A DNA stretch of 64,000 nucleotides from the NCBI GenBank assembly GCA_944380605.1, contig CALWIA010000006.1:1-64000 (forward strand), written 5' to 3'. Both the position numbers and the translations under genes were made by a program. This DNA comes from an uncultured Lachnospiraceae bacterium (lineage in GTDB: Bacteria > Bacillota > Clostridia > Lachnospirales > Lachnospiraceae). Below the pieces are notes generated by a model, which saw only the letters and a program-made list of their open reading frames with translations, was not told the DNA's origin and did not search any database. Below, piece after piece: positions 18,120 through 28,600 of the stretch; the first letter of the stretch is position 1; every line of letters starts with the position of its first letter.

Positions 18120-21100
18120 GAACAGCCCTCCCAGGCTTCCTTCGCCTTTCCGTTTTTGTTTCCATCCTTCACGGCGGCCCCGGCTCTGGCCGCCTTTGCC
18201 CGCATCGCCTCCGCCATGTCGGTTCCCGTCCGGACGGCTCCGGCTCTGGCCGCGTCTGCCAGGCTGGCCGCCGCGCCTGCCAGTCCCGCGGCTGCCAAAG
18301 CCGCGATTTCCGGAATCTCCGCAGGCGCCGTCTCCTGGGCCGTTTCCGCTTCCGCCGTCTCTTCCGCTTTCGCCATGGCGTTCATAATCAGCATCTGCAG
18401 ACGGTTTTCAATGTTGGCAAAACTGACGTCGGGATCGTAGTCCAGCGGCAGAATCTGAGCTTCCGGGTACATCTCCTTCAGCCGTTTGGCAATGCCTCTG
18501 CCCACCACATGGTTGGGCAGGCAGCCGAAGGGCTGCAGAATCACAAAGGCCCGGCAGCCTTTTTCCGCGTGGTGCAGGATTTCTCCCGGAATCAGCACGC
18601 CTTCTCCCGCGTCAAAGGTATGATGAATGATGGAATCGCTCTTTTTCACCAGATCTTCCATCCGGCAGGCCGGTTCGTACAGCGGGTGGCGGACCGCAAT
18701 GGAATCCGTCAGGCTGTGGGCCAGGTCAAAGGCCAGATCCGCCGTCCGCAGCCAGGCCTTTTCCGGCAGCGGCTTCTTCAGATGGTACTCCCGCACCTGG
18801 CTGTCCTGATAGAAATACGTCTTCCGGATCACATCCGTCATGCGGGCTTCGACAACCTCCAGCCCGTTCCGTTCCAAATAGGCTTCGATGTCGTGGTTGG
18901 CGCCGGGGTGAAAATTCAGCAGATATTCCCCTACGATCAGCACCCGGGGTCTGGGCCGGGAGCGGTCGTAGTCCACAGTCTTCATGATCTCCACCGCCTG
19001 CTCAAACCCCTTTTTCGCCCCAGAAACGCCCCGTTTTTCCAGGCCGCCGATCACCTGGTCCATGGCCTGTTCAAAAGCGGCCTCGGCGCTGCCCTTCACC
19101 GTTTCATAGGGGCGGATCTTCCGCAGCAGTTCTTCCAGCGCGTCGATCATAGGCAGGGCAAAGGCAATGCGCAGGGCGGACCTCAGGTTCATATGAAATC
19201 CCGGGTGCATGTCATGGGCGTCCTGGTCGTCGTTGGTAAGAATGGGCACACAGGCGTATCCCGCGTCATCCAGGGCCTTTCGCAGCAGGGCGCTGTAATG
19301 GGTCAGGCGGCAGTCTCCCACATACTTGCCCATGGCCACCGCCGTCTGCCGGGGATCATAGGCCCCGCTGCGCAGCGCCGCCAGCGCCTCGCCGATGACG
19401 ATCTGGGCCGGAAAACAGATGTCGTTATGTACATACTGCTTGCCCAGGCGGATGGCCTCTTCCCGCCCAATGGGCAGCGGCACCGCCCGGATGCCCTGTC
19501 CCGCCATAGCCGCCGACATCACCCGGCAGAAGGCGTGGGAGGTGTTGGGCACCAGCACCGTCTTTTCCTTCCGGCACTCTCTGGTAAACTTCACCGGATA
19601 GGGATCCGGCAGCTCCCGGACCGGAATCCGGGTTTCCCGTCTGCGCCGCATGGCCACCGTTTCCAGGAAAGAATTGACCCGGATCCGCAGCGGCCCCTGG
19701 ATATCGCTTTCATCCAGCTTCAGAATCAGCGGCGTCTTTCCGGAAATCTCCCGCATCAGCCGGAGAATTTCATCGGACAGATAGGCGTCGTGGCCGCAGC
19801 CGAAGCTGACGATCTGCACATATTCCAGATACGGTTTTTCCGCCGCCAGCACGGCGGAGGACAGCATTCGGGCGTGGTAATTGTTGACCACGTCCAGCCG
19901 GCTCTTTTTCAGATCCACCTGATCCGCCTCCGGCAGAGCGTCTGCCGTCAGCACCGGGATCCCCTGCCGCACAAACAGTTCCGGCAGGTCGTGGTTAACC
20001 AGGCTGTCGTTCTGATACGGACGGGACGCCAGCACCACCGCGTAGGTTCCCTGTTCCTGCACCTGGCGGCACACCTGGGCGCCGGCCTCTCTCAGCCGGC
20101 TGCGGAATGTCTGCTGGGCCCGGTCTCCCGCCTCCATGGCTTTTCTCGTATGCTCCGGCGGAATCTGAAACGTCTCCTTCATATAAGCCGTCAGCTGCCG
20201 GTCCCGGTCCGCGGCGGTATACCAGTGAAACAGAGGTGCGTCAAAGGGAATGTTCCACCGCTTCTTGGGATTGTCCGAATTGCGGATGACTATGGGGTAG
20301 CCTTTTACCACCGCGCACATGGAGCGGCTGGTGGATTCCCGGTTTTCCGATTCCACCGTGGTAATCGAAGGCATGAAAATCCGGTCCACGCCGCTTTTGG
20401 CCAGGCAGCGGATGTGTCCGTGCACCAGCTTTGCCGGGAAGCACACCGTGTCCGACGTAACGGCGGACAGGCCGCTTTCGTAGATCTTCCGGGTGCTGGC
20501 TGGGGAAATTTTTACCTGGAATCCCAGGGATTTCCAGAACACCGTCCAGAAGGGCATGGTTTCCCAGAAGGAAAGCACCCGGGGAATGCCGATGGTCACC
20601 TGCTTTGGCGCTTCCAGTTCCGGATACGGATACTGGTCAAACAGCAGCTTTTCCCGCAGGGCAAACAGGTTGGGCACCTGGTCCTTTTCTTCCTGCTTTT
20701 CCTTCAGCTGCCGGCGCACCGCCTCGTCTTTGGGATCGCCCAGAATCTCTCCCCGCTCGCACCGGTTGTTGGTGATCCAGTGGCTTCCGTTGGAGAAACG
20801 CACCACGGTCCGGCGGCAGTGGTTGCCGCAGAAGGGGCAGGGGGCGTTGGCTTCCTGGGTATAGGAAAAGGATTCCAGCCAGTCCAGGCCGGGGAAGGTC
20901 CGCTTGGCCCCTTCTTCCTGCATCCGCTCCTTGGTCAGCAGCGCCGCGCCGATGGCTCCCATGATGCCGGGATAGGGCGCCCGGATCACTTCTCTTCCGA
21001 TATACTGCTCCATGGCCCGCAGCACCGCGTCATTTTCAAAGGTGCCGCCCTGAACCACGATCCGGTCTCCCAGGCTGTCCAGGTTGGAAACCCGGATCAC

Positions 21101-22723
21101 CTTGGTAAAGACATTTTCTATAATGGAACGGCACAGCCCCGCCATGATGTCGCCGGGCAGCCGGCCGTTTCTCTGCTCCGTAATGATGCTGCTGTTCATA
21201 AACACCGTGCAGCGGCTTCCCAGCACCGCCGGATGTTCCGACGCGAATGCCGCGGCGGCAATTTCCTTCGTGGGGATGTGCAGGGAAGAGGCGAAATTTT
21301 CCAGGAAAGACCCACATCCAGAGGAACAGGCCTCGTTGACCAGAATATTGGTAATCACCCCGTGGTCCAGCCAGATGGCCTTCATGTCCTGGCCGCCGAT
21401 GTCCAGAATAAAGGTGGCGTCCTTTACATATTTTTCCGCCGCCCGGGCATGGGCCACCGTCTCTACCGCGTGGCATTCCGTCTGGAAGGCTTTGGCAAAC
21501 AGCAGCTCTCCGTAGCCGGTGGTGCCCGCTCCCAGAATTTCCAGCCGGGCTCCCGCCTTCTTAAAGCGGTCCCGCACCGCCAGCAGGGCTTTCTTGGCCA
21601 CCATTAACGGCTCTCCTTCGTTGGGCGCGTAAAAAGAATCCAGAATCCGCTCTTCTTCGTCCATCAGCACAAATTTGGTAGTGGTGCTTCCCGAGTCGAT
21701 GCCCAGATACGCCCGCACCGTCTCTCCCGGACGCGCCGGCGCCGGTTCCGGACAGGACAGATGCGTCCGGGCCAGAAACGCCTGTTTTTCCCCTTCCGAG
21801 GCAAAAAAAGGAGCGCCCTGCTGCCCGGCGTCTTTCGGCGCCTGCCTGCCGGCTTCTTTCAGCTTTTCCGCCAGTTCCTCCGCCAGCCAGGTATCCGTCC
21901 GCTGGGAAAACAGGGTCTGCAGAGACAGCGCCGCCCCCAGGGCGATGGCAATCTCCGGATGCTCCGGGCGGATGATGTCCTCTTCCGCCAGCCCCAGCCG
22001 TTCCTCGAACACCCGGATCAGCGTGGGATGAAAGGTCATGGGGCCTCCCTCAAAGGCCACCGGTTTTTCTATGTCCAGCCCCTGGGCCAGGCCGCCGATA
22101 GTCTGTTTGGCTATGGCGTGAAACGTGGAAAGCGCCAGGTCCGTCCGGGCCACGCCCTGGTTGATCAGCGGCTGGATATCGGTTTTGGCGTACACGCCGC
22201 AGCGGCCGGAGATGTCAAAAACCTCCTGTCCCGCTGCCGCCAGCGCGTCAAATTCCTCTACCGGCACTTTCAAAATGGAAGCCGCCTCGTCAATAAAGGC
22301 GCCGGTGCCTCCCGCGCAGCTGCCGTTCATCCGCATGTCGGACACGTGCAGGGCGCCGGTGGATTCCTCTTTGGAAAAAAAGATGATCTTGGCGTCCTGG
22401 CCGCCCAGTTCAATGGCCGTCCGCACCTGGGGATACTGTTTCCGCAGCACGATGGAGTTGGCCACCACTTCCTGCACAAACGGAAGTCCCAGGGATTCCG
22501 CGATGGTTTTGGCTCCCGAGCCGGTCATAGCCGCCCGGAACCGGACGCCGGGAAAACGCCGCGCCAGCCGTTCCAGTCCGTCGATGACGCTCTGGGCCTG
22601 GCTGGCGTTGTGCCGCCGGTATTCCCAATATACAAGTTCCTGATCGGTTTCCCTGGCGGCGGCGATTTTGGTCGTCGTGGAACCTACGTCGATGCCCACC
22701 AGAAGCTGTCTTTCCTCTGTCAT
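18116..22723 (-). CDS. Giant acyl-CoA dehydratase activase / HgdB-like fusion protein
   Basis: 1535 residues. Two ASKHA-fold activase domains lie in tandem: residues ~8-260 (LVGIDVGSTTTKIAAA; GGQDAKII; Cys in NGSCAGGTGAFIDEAAS) and ~340-600 (YLGIDSGSTTTKFVLMD; DIGGQDMKA; EACSSGCGSFLENFA). They resemble the ATP-dependent activator of 2-hydroxyacyl-CoA dehydratases. A Cys-rich segment (CPFCGNHC...C), a DUF2229 region (~700-930) and an HgdB-like COG3581 region (~1040-1430) follow. The last ~95 residues are an Ala/Glu-rich tail. The start at 22723 is chosen because AGAGGTG lies 7 nt upstream and MTEERQLLVGID fits family starts. The physiological substrate is unknown. Confidence 0.88.
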   Translation of the reverse strand: MTEERQLLVGIDVGSTTTKIAAARETDQELVYWEYRRHNASQAQSVIDGLERLARRFPGVRFRAAMTGSGAKTIAESLGLPFVQEVVANSIVLRKQYPQVRTAIELGGQDAKIIFFSKEESTGALHVSDMRMNGSCAGGTGAFIDEAASILKVPVEEFDALAAAGQEVFDISGRCGVYAKTDIQPLINQGVARTDLALSTFHAIAKQTIGGLAQGLDIEKPVAFEGGPMTFHPTLIRVFEERLGLAEEDIIRPEHPEIAIALGAALSLQTLFSQRTDTWLAEELAEKLKEAGRQAPKDAGQQGAPFFASEGEKQAFLARTHLSCPEPAPARPGETVRAYLGIDSGSTTTKFVLMDEEERILDSFYAPNEGEPLMVAKKALLAVRDRFKKAGARLEILGAGTTGYGELLFAKAFQTECHAVETVAHARAAEKYVKDATFILDIGGQDMKAIWLDHGVITNILVNEACSSGCGSFLENFASSLHIPTKEIAAAAFASEHPAVLGSRCTVFMNSSIITEQRNGRLPGDIMAGLCRSIIENVFTKVIRVSNLDSLGDRIVVQGGTFENDAVLRAMEQYIGREVIRAPYPGIMGAIGAALLTKERMQEEGAKRTFPGLDWLESFSYTQEANAPCPFCGNHCRRTVVRFSNGSHWITNNRCERGEILGDPKDEAVRRQLKEKQEEKDQVPNLFALREKLLFDQYPYPELEAPKQVTIGIPRVLSFWETMPFWTVFWKSLGFQVKISPASTRKIYESGLSAVTSDTVCFPAKLVHGHIRCLAKSGVDRIFMPSITTVESENRESTSRSMCAVVKGYPIVIRNSDNPKKRWNIPFDAPLFHWYTAADRDRQLTAYMKETFQIPPEHTRKAMEAGDRAQQTFRSRLREAGAQVCRQVQEQGTYAVVLASRPYQNDSLVNHDLPELFVRQGIPVLTADALPEADQVDLKKSRLDVVNNYHARMLSSAVLAAEKPYLEYVQIVSFGCGHDAYLSDEILRLMREISGKTPLILKLDESDIQGPLRIRVNSFLETVAMRRRRETRIPVRELPDPYPVKFTRECRKEKTVLVPNTSHAFCRVMSAAMAGQGIRAVPLPIGREEAIRLGKQYVHNDICFPAQIVIGEALAALRSGAYDPRQTAVAMGKYVGDCRLTHYSALLRKALDDAGYACVPILTNDDQDAHDMHPGFHMNLRSALRIAFALPMIDALEELLRKIRPYETVKGSAEAAFEQAMDQVIGGLEKRGVSGAKKGFEQAVEIMKTVDYDRSRPRPRVLIVGEYLLNFHPGANHDIEAYLERNGLEVVEARMTDVIRKTYFYQDSQVREYHLKKPLPEKAWLRTADLAFDLAHSLTDSIAVRHPLYEPACRMEDLVKKSDSIIHHTFDAGEGVLIPGEILHHAEKGCRAFVILQPFGCLPNHVVGRGIAKRLKEMYPEAQILPLDYDPDVSFANIENRLQMLIMNAMAKAEETAEAETAQETAPAEIPEIAALAAAGLAGAAASLADAARAGAVRTGTDMAEAMRAKAARAGAAVKDGNKNGKAKEAWEGCS

Positions 22724-22843
22724 TGCATTACACCTCTTTTGCCGCGGCAGATTCTGCCGCTCCAGACAATTTGCCATCCTTGAATTTTAGCACAAATCGG
22801 CCGGAATGTAAAATCAAAATCCACGGCGTCCCAGGCGCCGGGC

Positions 22844-22868
22844 AAAAAAACCGGGAGGCCGGCTCCGG
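22844..22868 (-). terminator. Terminator after the LysR-type gene
   Basis: On the minus strand CCGGAG...CTCCCGG (6-bp stem with a bulge) is followed by TTTTTTT, two bases after the LysR stop codon. It separates degV-lysR from the activase gene downstream. Confidence 0.75.
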
Positions 22869-22870
22869 AT

Positions 22871-23791
22871 TCACGCGTCCGGATCGTCCTCCCGATACAC
22901 TTCCCGCACCACTTCTTCCAGCTTCTGCGCCGCCCGGGAATGGTACTCGTCCGATGGGTAGGCGATGCCCAGCTGGGCGTATACCCCTTCCTTTCCGATC
23001 CGCATATAGGAAAGATTCCGGGACGGCTCTATGCAGGAGCGGTAGGTAAATGCCAGGCCCAGCCCCTCTTCGGCCATGGCCACGGCCATGCGGGCCGAAA
23101 TGTTGGCGTTGTCTGCCTGGTACTTCAGTTTTTTCTTCATCAGCAGGTCCCGGGACACGCTGCCCATAATGGTGTCCGGACCGCTTAAAATCAGTTCGAA
23201 CCGGGCCGCGTCTTCCAGCGCCAGCCACGGCACCCCGTCTTCTCCCGCCGGCTGCAGGTATGCCAGCACCGGATGATCCTGCCTGGCCGTCAGCAGAATC
23301 TCGTCTTTTTTTAGAGGCGTCACTTCGCTTTTGAACTTCAGCAGAGGCATTACCACCACCGCCAGATCCAGCTTCCCCTCCAGCAGCAGTTCTTCCAGAC
23401 GCATGCTGTGGGCCTCCACCAGCTCCACCGCCACATTGGGGTACCGCTCCTGGAACCGCTTCAGGATCCGGGGCGCCTTCACCTGGCCGCGGAAGGAGCT
23501 GATGCCGAACAGCACTTTCCCCGCCGTCAGGTTTTCATTGTCCCACAGCTCGTTTTTCGCCCTCTGATACTCCACCTGGATCCGCTTGATATGTTCCAGA
23601 AAACACTCTCCGCTGTAGGTCAGCCGGATTCCCCGGGAAGTCCGGACAAACAGCTTTGCCCCTACTTCCTCTTCAAACTGCTGGAGAAACTGGCTCAGGG
23701 ACGACTGGGCCATGTACAGCCGCTCCGCCGCCCGGGAGATATTTTTCTCTTCCGCCAGGGTCATCAGATATGTAAATTCCTTCAGCTCCAT
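22871..23791 (-). CDS. LysR-family transcriptional regulator
   Basis: 306 residues. The N-terminal winged helix-turn-helix spans ~1-60 (MELKEFTYLMTLAEEKNISRAA..., AQSSLSQFLQQFEEEVGAKLF), followed by the periplasmic-binding-protein-like effector domain (~90-295). Full length. It starts 12 nt after degV in the same direction, and its target may be the activase gene downstream or the degV operon itself; the ligand is unknown. Confidence 0.93.
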   Translation of the reverse strand: MELKEFTYLMTLAEEKNISRAAERLYMAQSSLSQFLQQFEEEVGAKLFVRTSRGIRLTYSGECFLEHIKRIQVEYQRAKNELWDNENLTAGKVLFGISSFRGQVKAPRILKRFQERYPNVAVELVEAHSMRLEELLLEGKLDLAVVVMPLLKFKSEVTPLKKDEILLTARQDHPVLAYLQPAGEDGVPWLALEDAARFELILSGPDTIMGSVSRDLLMKKKLKYQADNANISARMAVAMAEEGLGLAFTYRSCIEPSRNLSYMRIGKEGVYAQLGIAYPSDEYHSRAAQKLEEVVREVYREDDPDA

Positions 23792-23803
23792 AGGCGTCCT
23801 CCA

Positions 23804-24652
23804 TCAGTCCGCCACGTAGGCGCCGAATACGGCGCAGCCGGGGCCGCCGTGGGTGCCGATCACCGTGCCCACCCGGCTTACCAGGCATTTGTCCATATTC
23901 ATTCTCTGAGAGATGTACTCCTGGAACGGCTGCAGCACGTCGATGCCGCCGGTATAGCCCAAGCAGAACTCCCGGCTCATATCCTGGCCGCCGTCGGCCT
24001 CCAGCATTTTCAGAAGCTTTCCATAGGCGCCGCTCTGTCCTCTGGCCATGCCCGCCAGCTTGACCACGCCGGTGTTGGCAATGGTGATTAACGGCCGCAG
24101 ATTCAGAATGGAGCCGGCTACGGCGCCTGCCTTGGGCAGCCGTCCGCCTTTTTCCAGGTATGTCAGATCGCCGATCACCGCATAGATGCAGTAATGGCGT
24201 TTTTCTTCTTCCAGCACCGCGGCGATTTCCGCCGCCGTTTTTCCCTCTTTTGCCAGCGCCAGGGCCCGGCGGGCCATCAGCAGAATGGTGCAGGTCACCT
24301 GCCGGCTGTCCACGATATAGATGCCGTCGTATCCGCACATCTCTCTGGCCAGGCAGGCGCTCTGGTAAGTGCCGCTCAATTCCGAGCTTATGGTCAGCAG
24401 CACCACCTGGTCTCCCGCGTCCCGGGCCGCCTCAAACTCCCGCAGAAACATCTCCGGCGCCGGCTGACTGGTGGTGGGAAGCTGTTTGGACGCCTGCAGT
24501 TTTTCATAAAACGCGTCCAGCGGCAGATCGACGCCGTCCAGATACTCGTCCTTTCCGAAAATTACTTTCAGCGGCACCAGGGTGATTCCCCATTCCCTGG
24601 CCCGCTCCGGTCCGATATCCGACGTGGAGTCGGTCATAATTCTGATACTCAT
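23804..24652 (-). CDS. DegV-family fatty-acid-binding protein
   Basis: 282 residues. Begins [14 protein letters not shown] and carries the conserved [12 protein letters not shown] and [13 protein letters not shown] segments that line the fatty-acid pocket. Family members present fatty acids to the FakA kinase; no fakA is nearby. RBS GGAGG is 8 nt upstream. A promoter with extended -10 TGGTACACT is at 24724-24752. Confidence 0.92.
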   Translation of the reverse strand: MSIRIMTDSTSDIGPERAREWGITLVPLKVIFGKDEYLDGVDLPLDAFYEKLQASKQLPTTSQPAPEMFLREFEAARDAGDQVVLLTISSELSGTYQSACLAREMCGYDGIYIVDSRQVTCTILLMARRALALAKEGKTAAEIAAVLEEEKRHYCIYAVIGDLTYLEKGGRLPKAGAVAGSILNLRPLITIANTGVVKLAGMARGQSGAYGKLLKMLEADGGQDMSREFCLGYTGGIDVLQPFQEYISQRMNMDKCLVSRVGTVIGTHGGPGCAVFGAYVAD

Positions 24653-24723
24653 CTCTTTGCCCTCCTGTATCTTCCGGCGTTTCCCGCCAGTCCCTTTTGT
24701 ATTCCCGGTAACTTTGTACCGTC

Positions 24724-24752
24724 AGTGTACCATGTTTTCGCGACGGAGACAA
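24724..24752 (-). promoter_or_regulatory. Probable promoter for degV-lysR
   Basis: Minus strand TTGTCT (24752-24747), 17-bp spacer, TACACT (24729-24724) preceded by TGG. Predicted leader about 65 nt. It is divergent from the nfo promoter. Confidence 0.6.
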
Positions 24753-24772
24753 CCGGCAGCGAAAACTTCATC

Positions 24773-24802
24773 TTGACAGAATTTCCCGTTTCCTTTTATA
24801 TT
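24773..24802 (+). promoter_or_regulatory. Promoter for nfo
   Basis: TTGACA (24773-24778), 18-bp spacer, TATATT (24797-24802). The start site is expected near 24809, about 27 nt before the nfo ATG. Confidence 0.75.
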
Positions 24803-24835
24803 GATCTGTATCACAGCGAAGAAAAGGAGTCTGCC

Positions 24836-25672
24836 ATGCTGACCATCGGATGCCATCTGTCCTCTTCCCGGGGCTACCTGGCCATGGGAAAAGAAGCGGC
24901 GCGCATCGGCGCCGGTACCTTTCAGTTTTTCACCCGCAATCCCCGAGGCGCCAAAGCCAAGGAAATCCAGGAAAGCGATGTGGCCGCCTACCTGGCATTC
25001 GCGGATGCCGCGGGCATCCGCCGGATTCTGGCCCACGCCCCCTATACCTTGAATCCCTGTTCCAAAGATCCTTCCGTCCGGGAATTTGCCCTGGAAACCA
25101 TGGCCGACGATCTGCGGCGCATGGAGTATACGCCGGGAAACTGCTACAATTTTCATCCCGGCAGCCACACCGGCCAGGGAACGGAGACCGGCATCGCCCT
25201 GATTGCCCATACCTTAAACCAGGTGCTGCGGCCGGAACAGTCCACCACGGTGCTTTTAGAGACCATGGCGGGCAAAGGCAGCGAAATCGGCGGCTGTTTT
25301 GAAGAACTGCGGGAGATTCTGGACCGGACGGCGCTGTCCGGCCATGCCGGCGTCTGCCTGGACACCTGCCATGTCTGGGACGCCGGCTATGACATTGCGG
25401 GGCATCTAGACCAGGTGCTGGACCAGTTTGACCGGGTCATCGGCCTGGACCGGCTGAAAGCCGTGCACTTAAACGACAGCCAGAACCCTCTGGGCTCCCG
25501 CAAAGACCGCCACGCCAGAATCGGCGAAGGCTGCATCGGGCTGGATGCCCTGATCCGTGTGGTACGGCACCCGGCCTTAAAAGATCTGCCTTTTTATCTG
25601 GAAACCCCCAACGATCTGGACGGCTATGCCCGGGAAATCCGCATGCTGCAGGAGGCAGCCGCGGCCGGATAA
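24836..25672 (+). CDS. nfo: Endonuclease IV (AP endonuclease)
   Basis: 278 residues. TIM-barrel AP endonuclease with three-metal-ion ligands. Seen: [80 protein letters not shown], all family hallmarks. It cleaves at abasic sites in base excision repair. The start at 24836 is supported by AAAAGGAG six bases upstream; an upstream in-frame extension to 24194 lies opposite degV and is not coding. Convergent with addA, 7 nt apart. Confidence 0.95.
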   Translation: MLTIGCHLSSSRGYLAMGKEAARIGAGTFQFFTRNPRGAKAKEIQESDVAAYLAFADAAGIRRILAHAPYTLNPCSKDPSVREFALETMADDLRRMEYTPGNCYNFHPGSHTGQGTETGIALIAHTLNQVLRPEQSTTVLLETMAGKGSEIGGCFEELREILDRTALSGHAGVCLDTCHVWDAGYDIAGHLDQVLDQFDRVIGLDRLKAVHLNDSQNPLGSRKDRHARIGEGCIGLDALIRVVRHPALKDLPFYLETPNDLDGYAREIRMLQEAAAAG

Positions 25673-25679
25673 GGGCGGA

Positions 25680-28600
25680 TCAGGCAGAACCGCCCGCCTG
25701 CGGCACCGCAATAGCCTTCTGCAGCGACAGGGAATACAGGATCTGTTCTTTCACCGGCTTTCCCGTCATCTGCTCCAGCGCCATCCGATAATCTTCCAGC
25801 TGGACGCGGTAGCGTTCTATCAGCACCGCCTCCTGTCCCGGCGCCGCCCGGTCGGTTTTGTAGTCCACCAGCACCAGGCCGCCTTCTTCTTCCAGATAAG
25901 CGTCGATGACGCCCTGGATCAGCACCCGTTCTCCGGAATCCGCCAGACTCAGCTGCCGGGCCGGCACCCCGATGACAAACTGGCGCTCCCGCCAGAGTTT
26001 TCCGGCCTGCTGGGCCTTTGCCATCCGCCGCCCCAGCTGCGAGGACGTAAACCGCAGCAGCACCTCCGGCCGGATCAGCTGCCGGGCTTCCGGCGTCATC
26101 CGGTTTTCTTCTTCCATGCGGCAAAGCTGCTCTTCCAGCTGCTCCAGGCTTTCGGCTTTTCCAAAATCCAGCAGTTCCAGCGCCCGATGGTAGGCGCTGC
26201 CCCGGCGGGCGGCCCGCTCCATCGCCTCCTGCCTCGTTTTCCGGTCCTCCTGCCGGCTTCCGGAAACGGCCGTTTCTTCGGTGCCCTCTCCGAGGCTTTC
26301 TGTCTCCGGCGCCGGCCCCATCTGCCGGACCCCTTCCGCCTCCTGCCCGGCTTTCTTCCGTTCCGATACGGAAATTACCGTATGCAGGTCGATGTCCGCC
26401 TGATGGGGATACCGATAGCCAAAGCAGCCGTCCAGCGCCGTTTTCACAGCCTCGTCGTAGGTCCGCCCCAGGTCCAGCTGCCGCAGCGCCTCCAGCGACC
26501 CGTCGGTCTGCACGCGGCGGATCACCGCTTCTCCCACCAGTTCCTCCGCCGACACCTGCTGTATCTGGAACCGGCCGCTTTTCCAGGGCGCGGCCATAAG
26601 AATCCAGTCCAGGAATGAACCGGCCGAGGCCAGCACCGTACAGGGAATCTGCCGGGTGCCCCAGGAAGGTTCTCCTCCCCACTTCTCCAGCTTCTTTTCC
26701 AGAGACCGGTCGGTCCCCACAAGAATCAGCTTTTCTTTGGCCCGGGTCATGGCCACGTACAGCACCCGCAGTTCCTCTCCCAGGCTGTCCAGTTCCATTT
26801 TCCGCCGCAGCGCCTGCTTTTTCAGCGTCGGCGCCTTGACCCGCAGTTCCAGGTCCACGCTGTCCGCGGCGATGCCCAGATCCGGGTCCAGCAGAATCTT
26901 TCCCCGGACGTCCTGCCGGTTAAATCCCTTGCCCAGCCCTGCCAGCACCACGATGGGGAACTCCAGTCCCTTGCTCTTGTGCACGCTCATGATCCGGACC
27001 ATGGAACCGTACCTGCCGGCGGCGGAAGCCTCTCCGAAATCGGTCTCGTACTTTTTCAGTTTGTGGATGTAGCGGATAAACTGGAACAGGCCCTTGTAGC
27101 TGGTTTTTTCGTAGGCGGACGCCTTCTCCAGCAGCATGTCCAGATTGGCCCTGCGGGTTTCTCCCGCCGGCATGGCGGACACATAGTCGTAGTACCCGGT
27201 TTCTTCATAGATCCGCTGCAGCAGTTCGTGCACCGGCAGCACCGCCGCCGCCCGGCGGAACCTTTGCAGCTGCCGGTCAAAGGCCCTCAGCTTGTCTTTC
27301 AGGCCGGGGGCGATGCCGCGGATCTCCTCTTCCGTTTCCAGCAGCCAGCGAAACGCGGCATAGACGCCCCGGTCTTCGCCTTTTTCCGCCCGCCGCTTCC
27401 AGGCCGCCATCATCCAGGCCAGTTCTTCTTCCGTCACCCCTGCCGCCGGCGATTTCAGCACCGCTGCCAGCGGAATGTCCTGCATGGGATTGTCGGTCAC
27501 CGCCAGCATGGCAAGAACCGTCTCCACTTCCACCGTGTCAAAGTACCCGGTGCCCGTTTCCGCCATGGCCGGGATGCCTTCCTGGGTCAGCACATTGATA
27601 AACGCCTCGCTCCATCCGCTGACGCTGCGCAGCAGAATGACGATGTCCCCGTATTCCGCCTTCCGGTATTTTCCCGCGGCTCCATCCCATACCGGCAGCC
27701 CCGCCTCCGGGTCTACCAGCTGCCGGATCCGGGCTGCCGCGGCCCGGGCTTCCATTTCCCGGGACGTATAGTCATAGGCCTCCTCGTCCAGCGCCCCCAG
27801 CGCCTGCTTTCCCGTATCCATAAGAATCAGTTCGGTTCTGCAGGAGTCGTCTCCCTCCGGATCTTCCCGGGACGGAAAGACCGCGCCCGGATACAAGGCG
27901 GCATCCTCTGTGTAGTCCACATTGCCCAGCCCCTCGGTCATAATCTGATAAAACAGGTAGTTGACCGACTCCAGCACCTCCGGACGGCTGCGGAAATTCT
28001 GCCGCAGTTCGATTTTCTGGCTGCCGCTTTCTTCCGCCGTATAAGTATGGTACTTTTCCATAAACAATTCCGGCCTGGCCAGGCGGAACCGGTAAATGCT
28101 CTGTTTGACGTCCCCTACCATAAACACGTCGGGACGGCCGAACCGCTCCCCGGACAGGCTCTGGATCAGCGTCTCCTGCACGTAGTTGCTGTCCTGGTAC
28201 TCGTCCACCAGGATTTCCCGGTACTGGCGGCTCAGCTGATCCGCCGTCTCCGTAAAGACCAGGCGTCCGTTTTCCCGCCGGGCCAGCACCCGCAGGGCGC
28301 AGTGCTCCAGATCGCCGAAATCCACCAGATTTTTGTCCTTTTTAGCCTCCTGATAGCGCCGGTCAAATTCCTCCGCCAGGTCCAGCAGACACCGCACCGC
28401 TTCCGCCGACGTCTTTAAATCCCGGCGGATCTGCTCCGGCTCTCCCAGGCCGTACAGCTCCTTCAGCGCGGTTACCGTCTTTTTGGCCCGTTCCCGGATC
28501 CGGCCCGCGGCTTCTTTCTTCTCCGGCACAATGTCTTTGCTTCTGGCCGCCGCCAGGCGCCCGAAAGACGCCGCCTCCAGCTCCTGCAGGAAGCTCCGGT

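Noticed and set aside
18509..21607. A 1032-codon open frame on the plus strand
   Set aside because: Antisense shadow of the activase fusion; same His/Gln/Arg-rich composition and no RBS or domain.
25673..25695. GGGCGG/CCGCCC inverted repeat between nfo and addA as a terminator
   Set aside because: Stem only 6 bp with an 11-nt loop and no T-run, and half of it is addA coding sequence.
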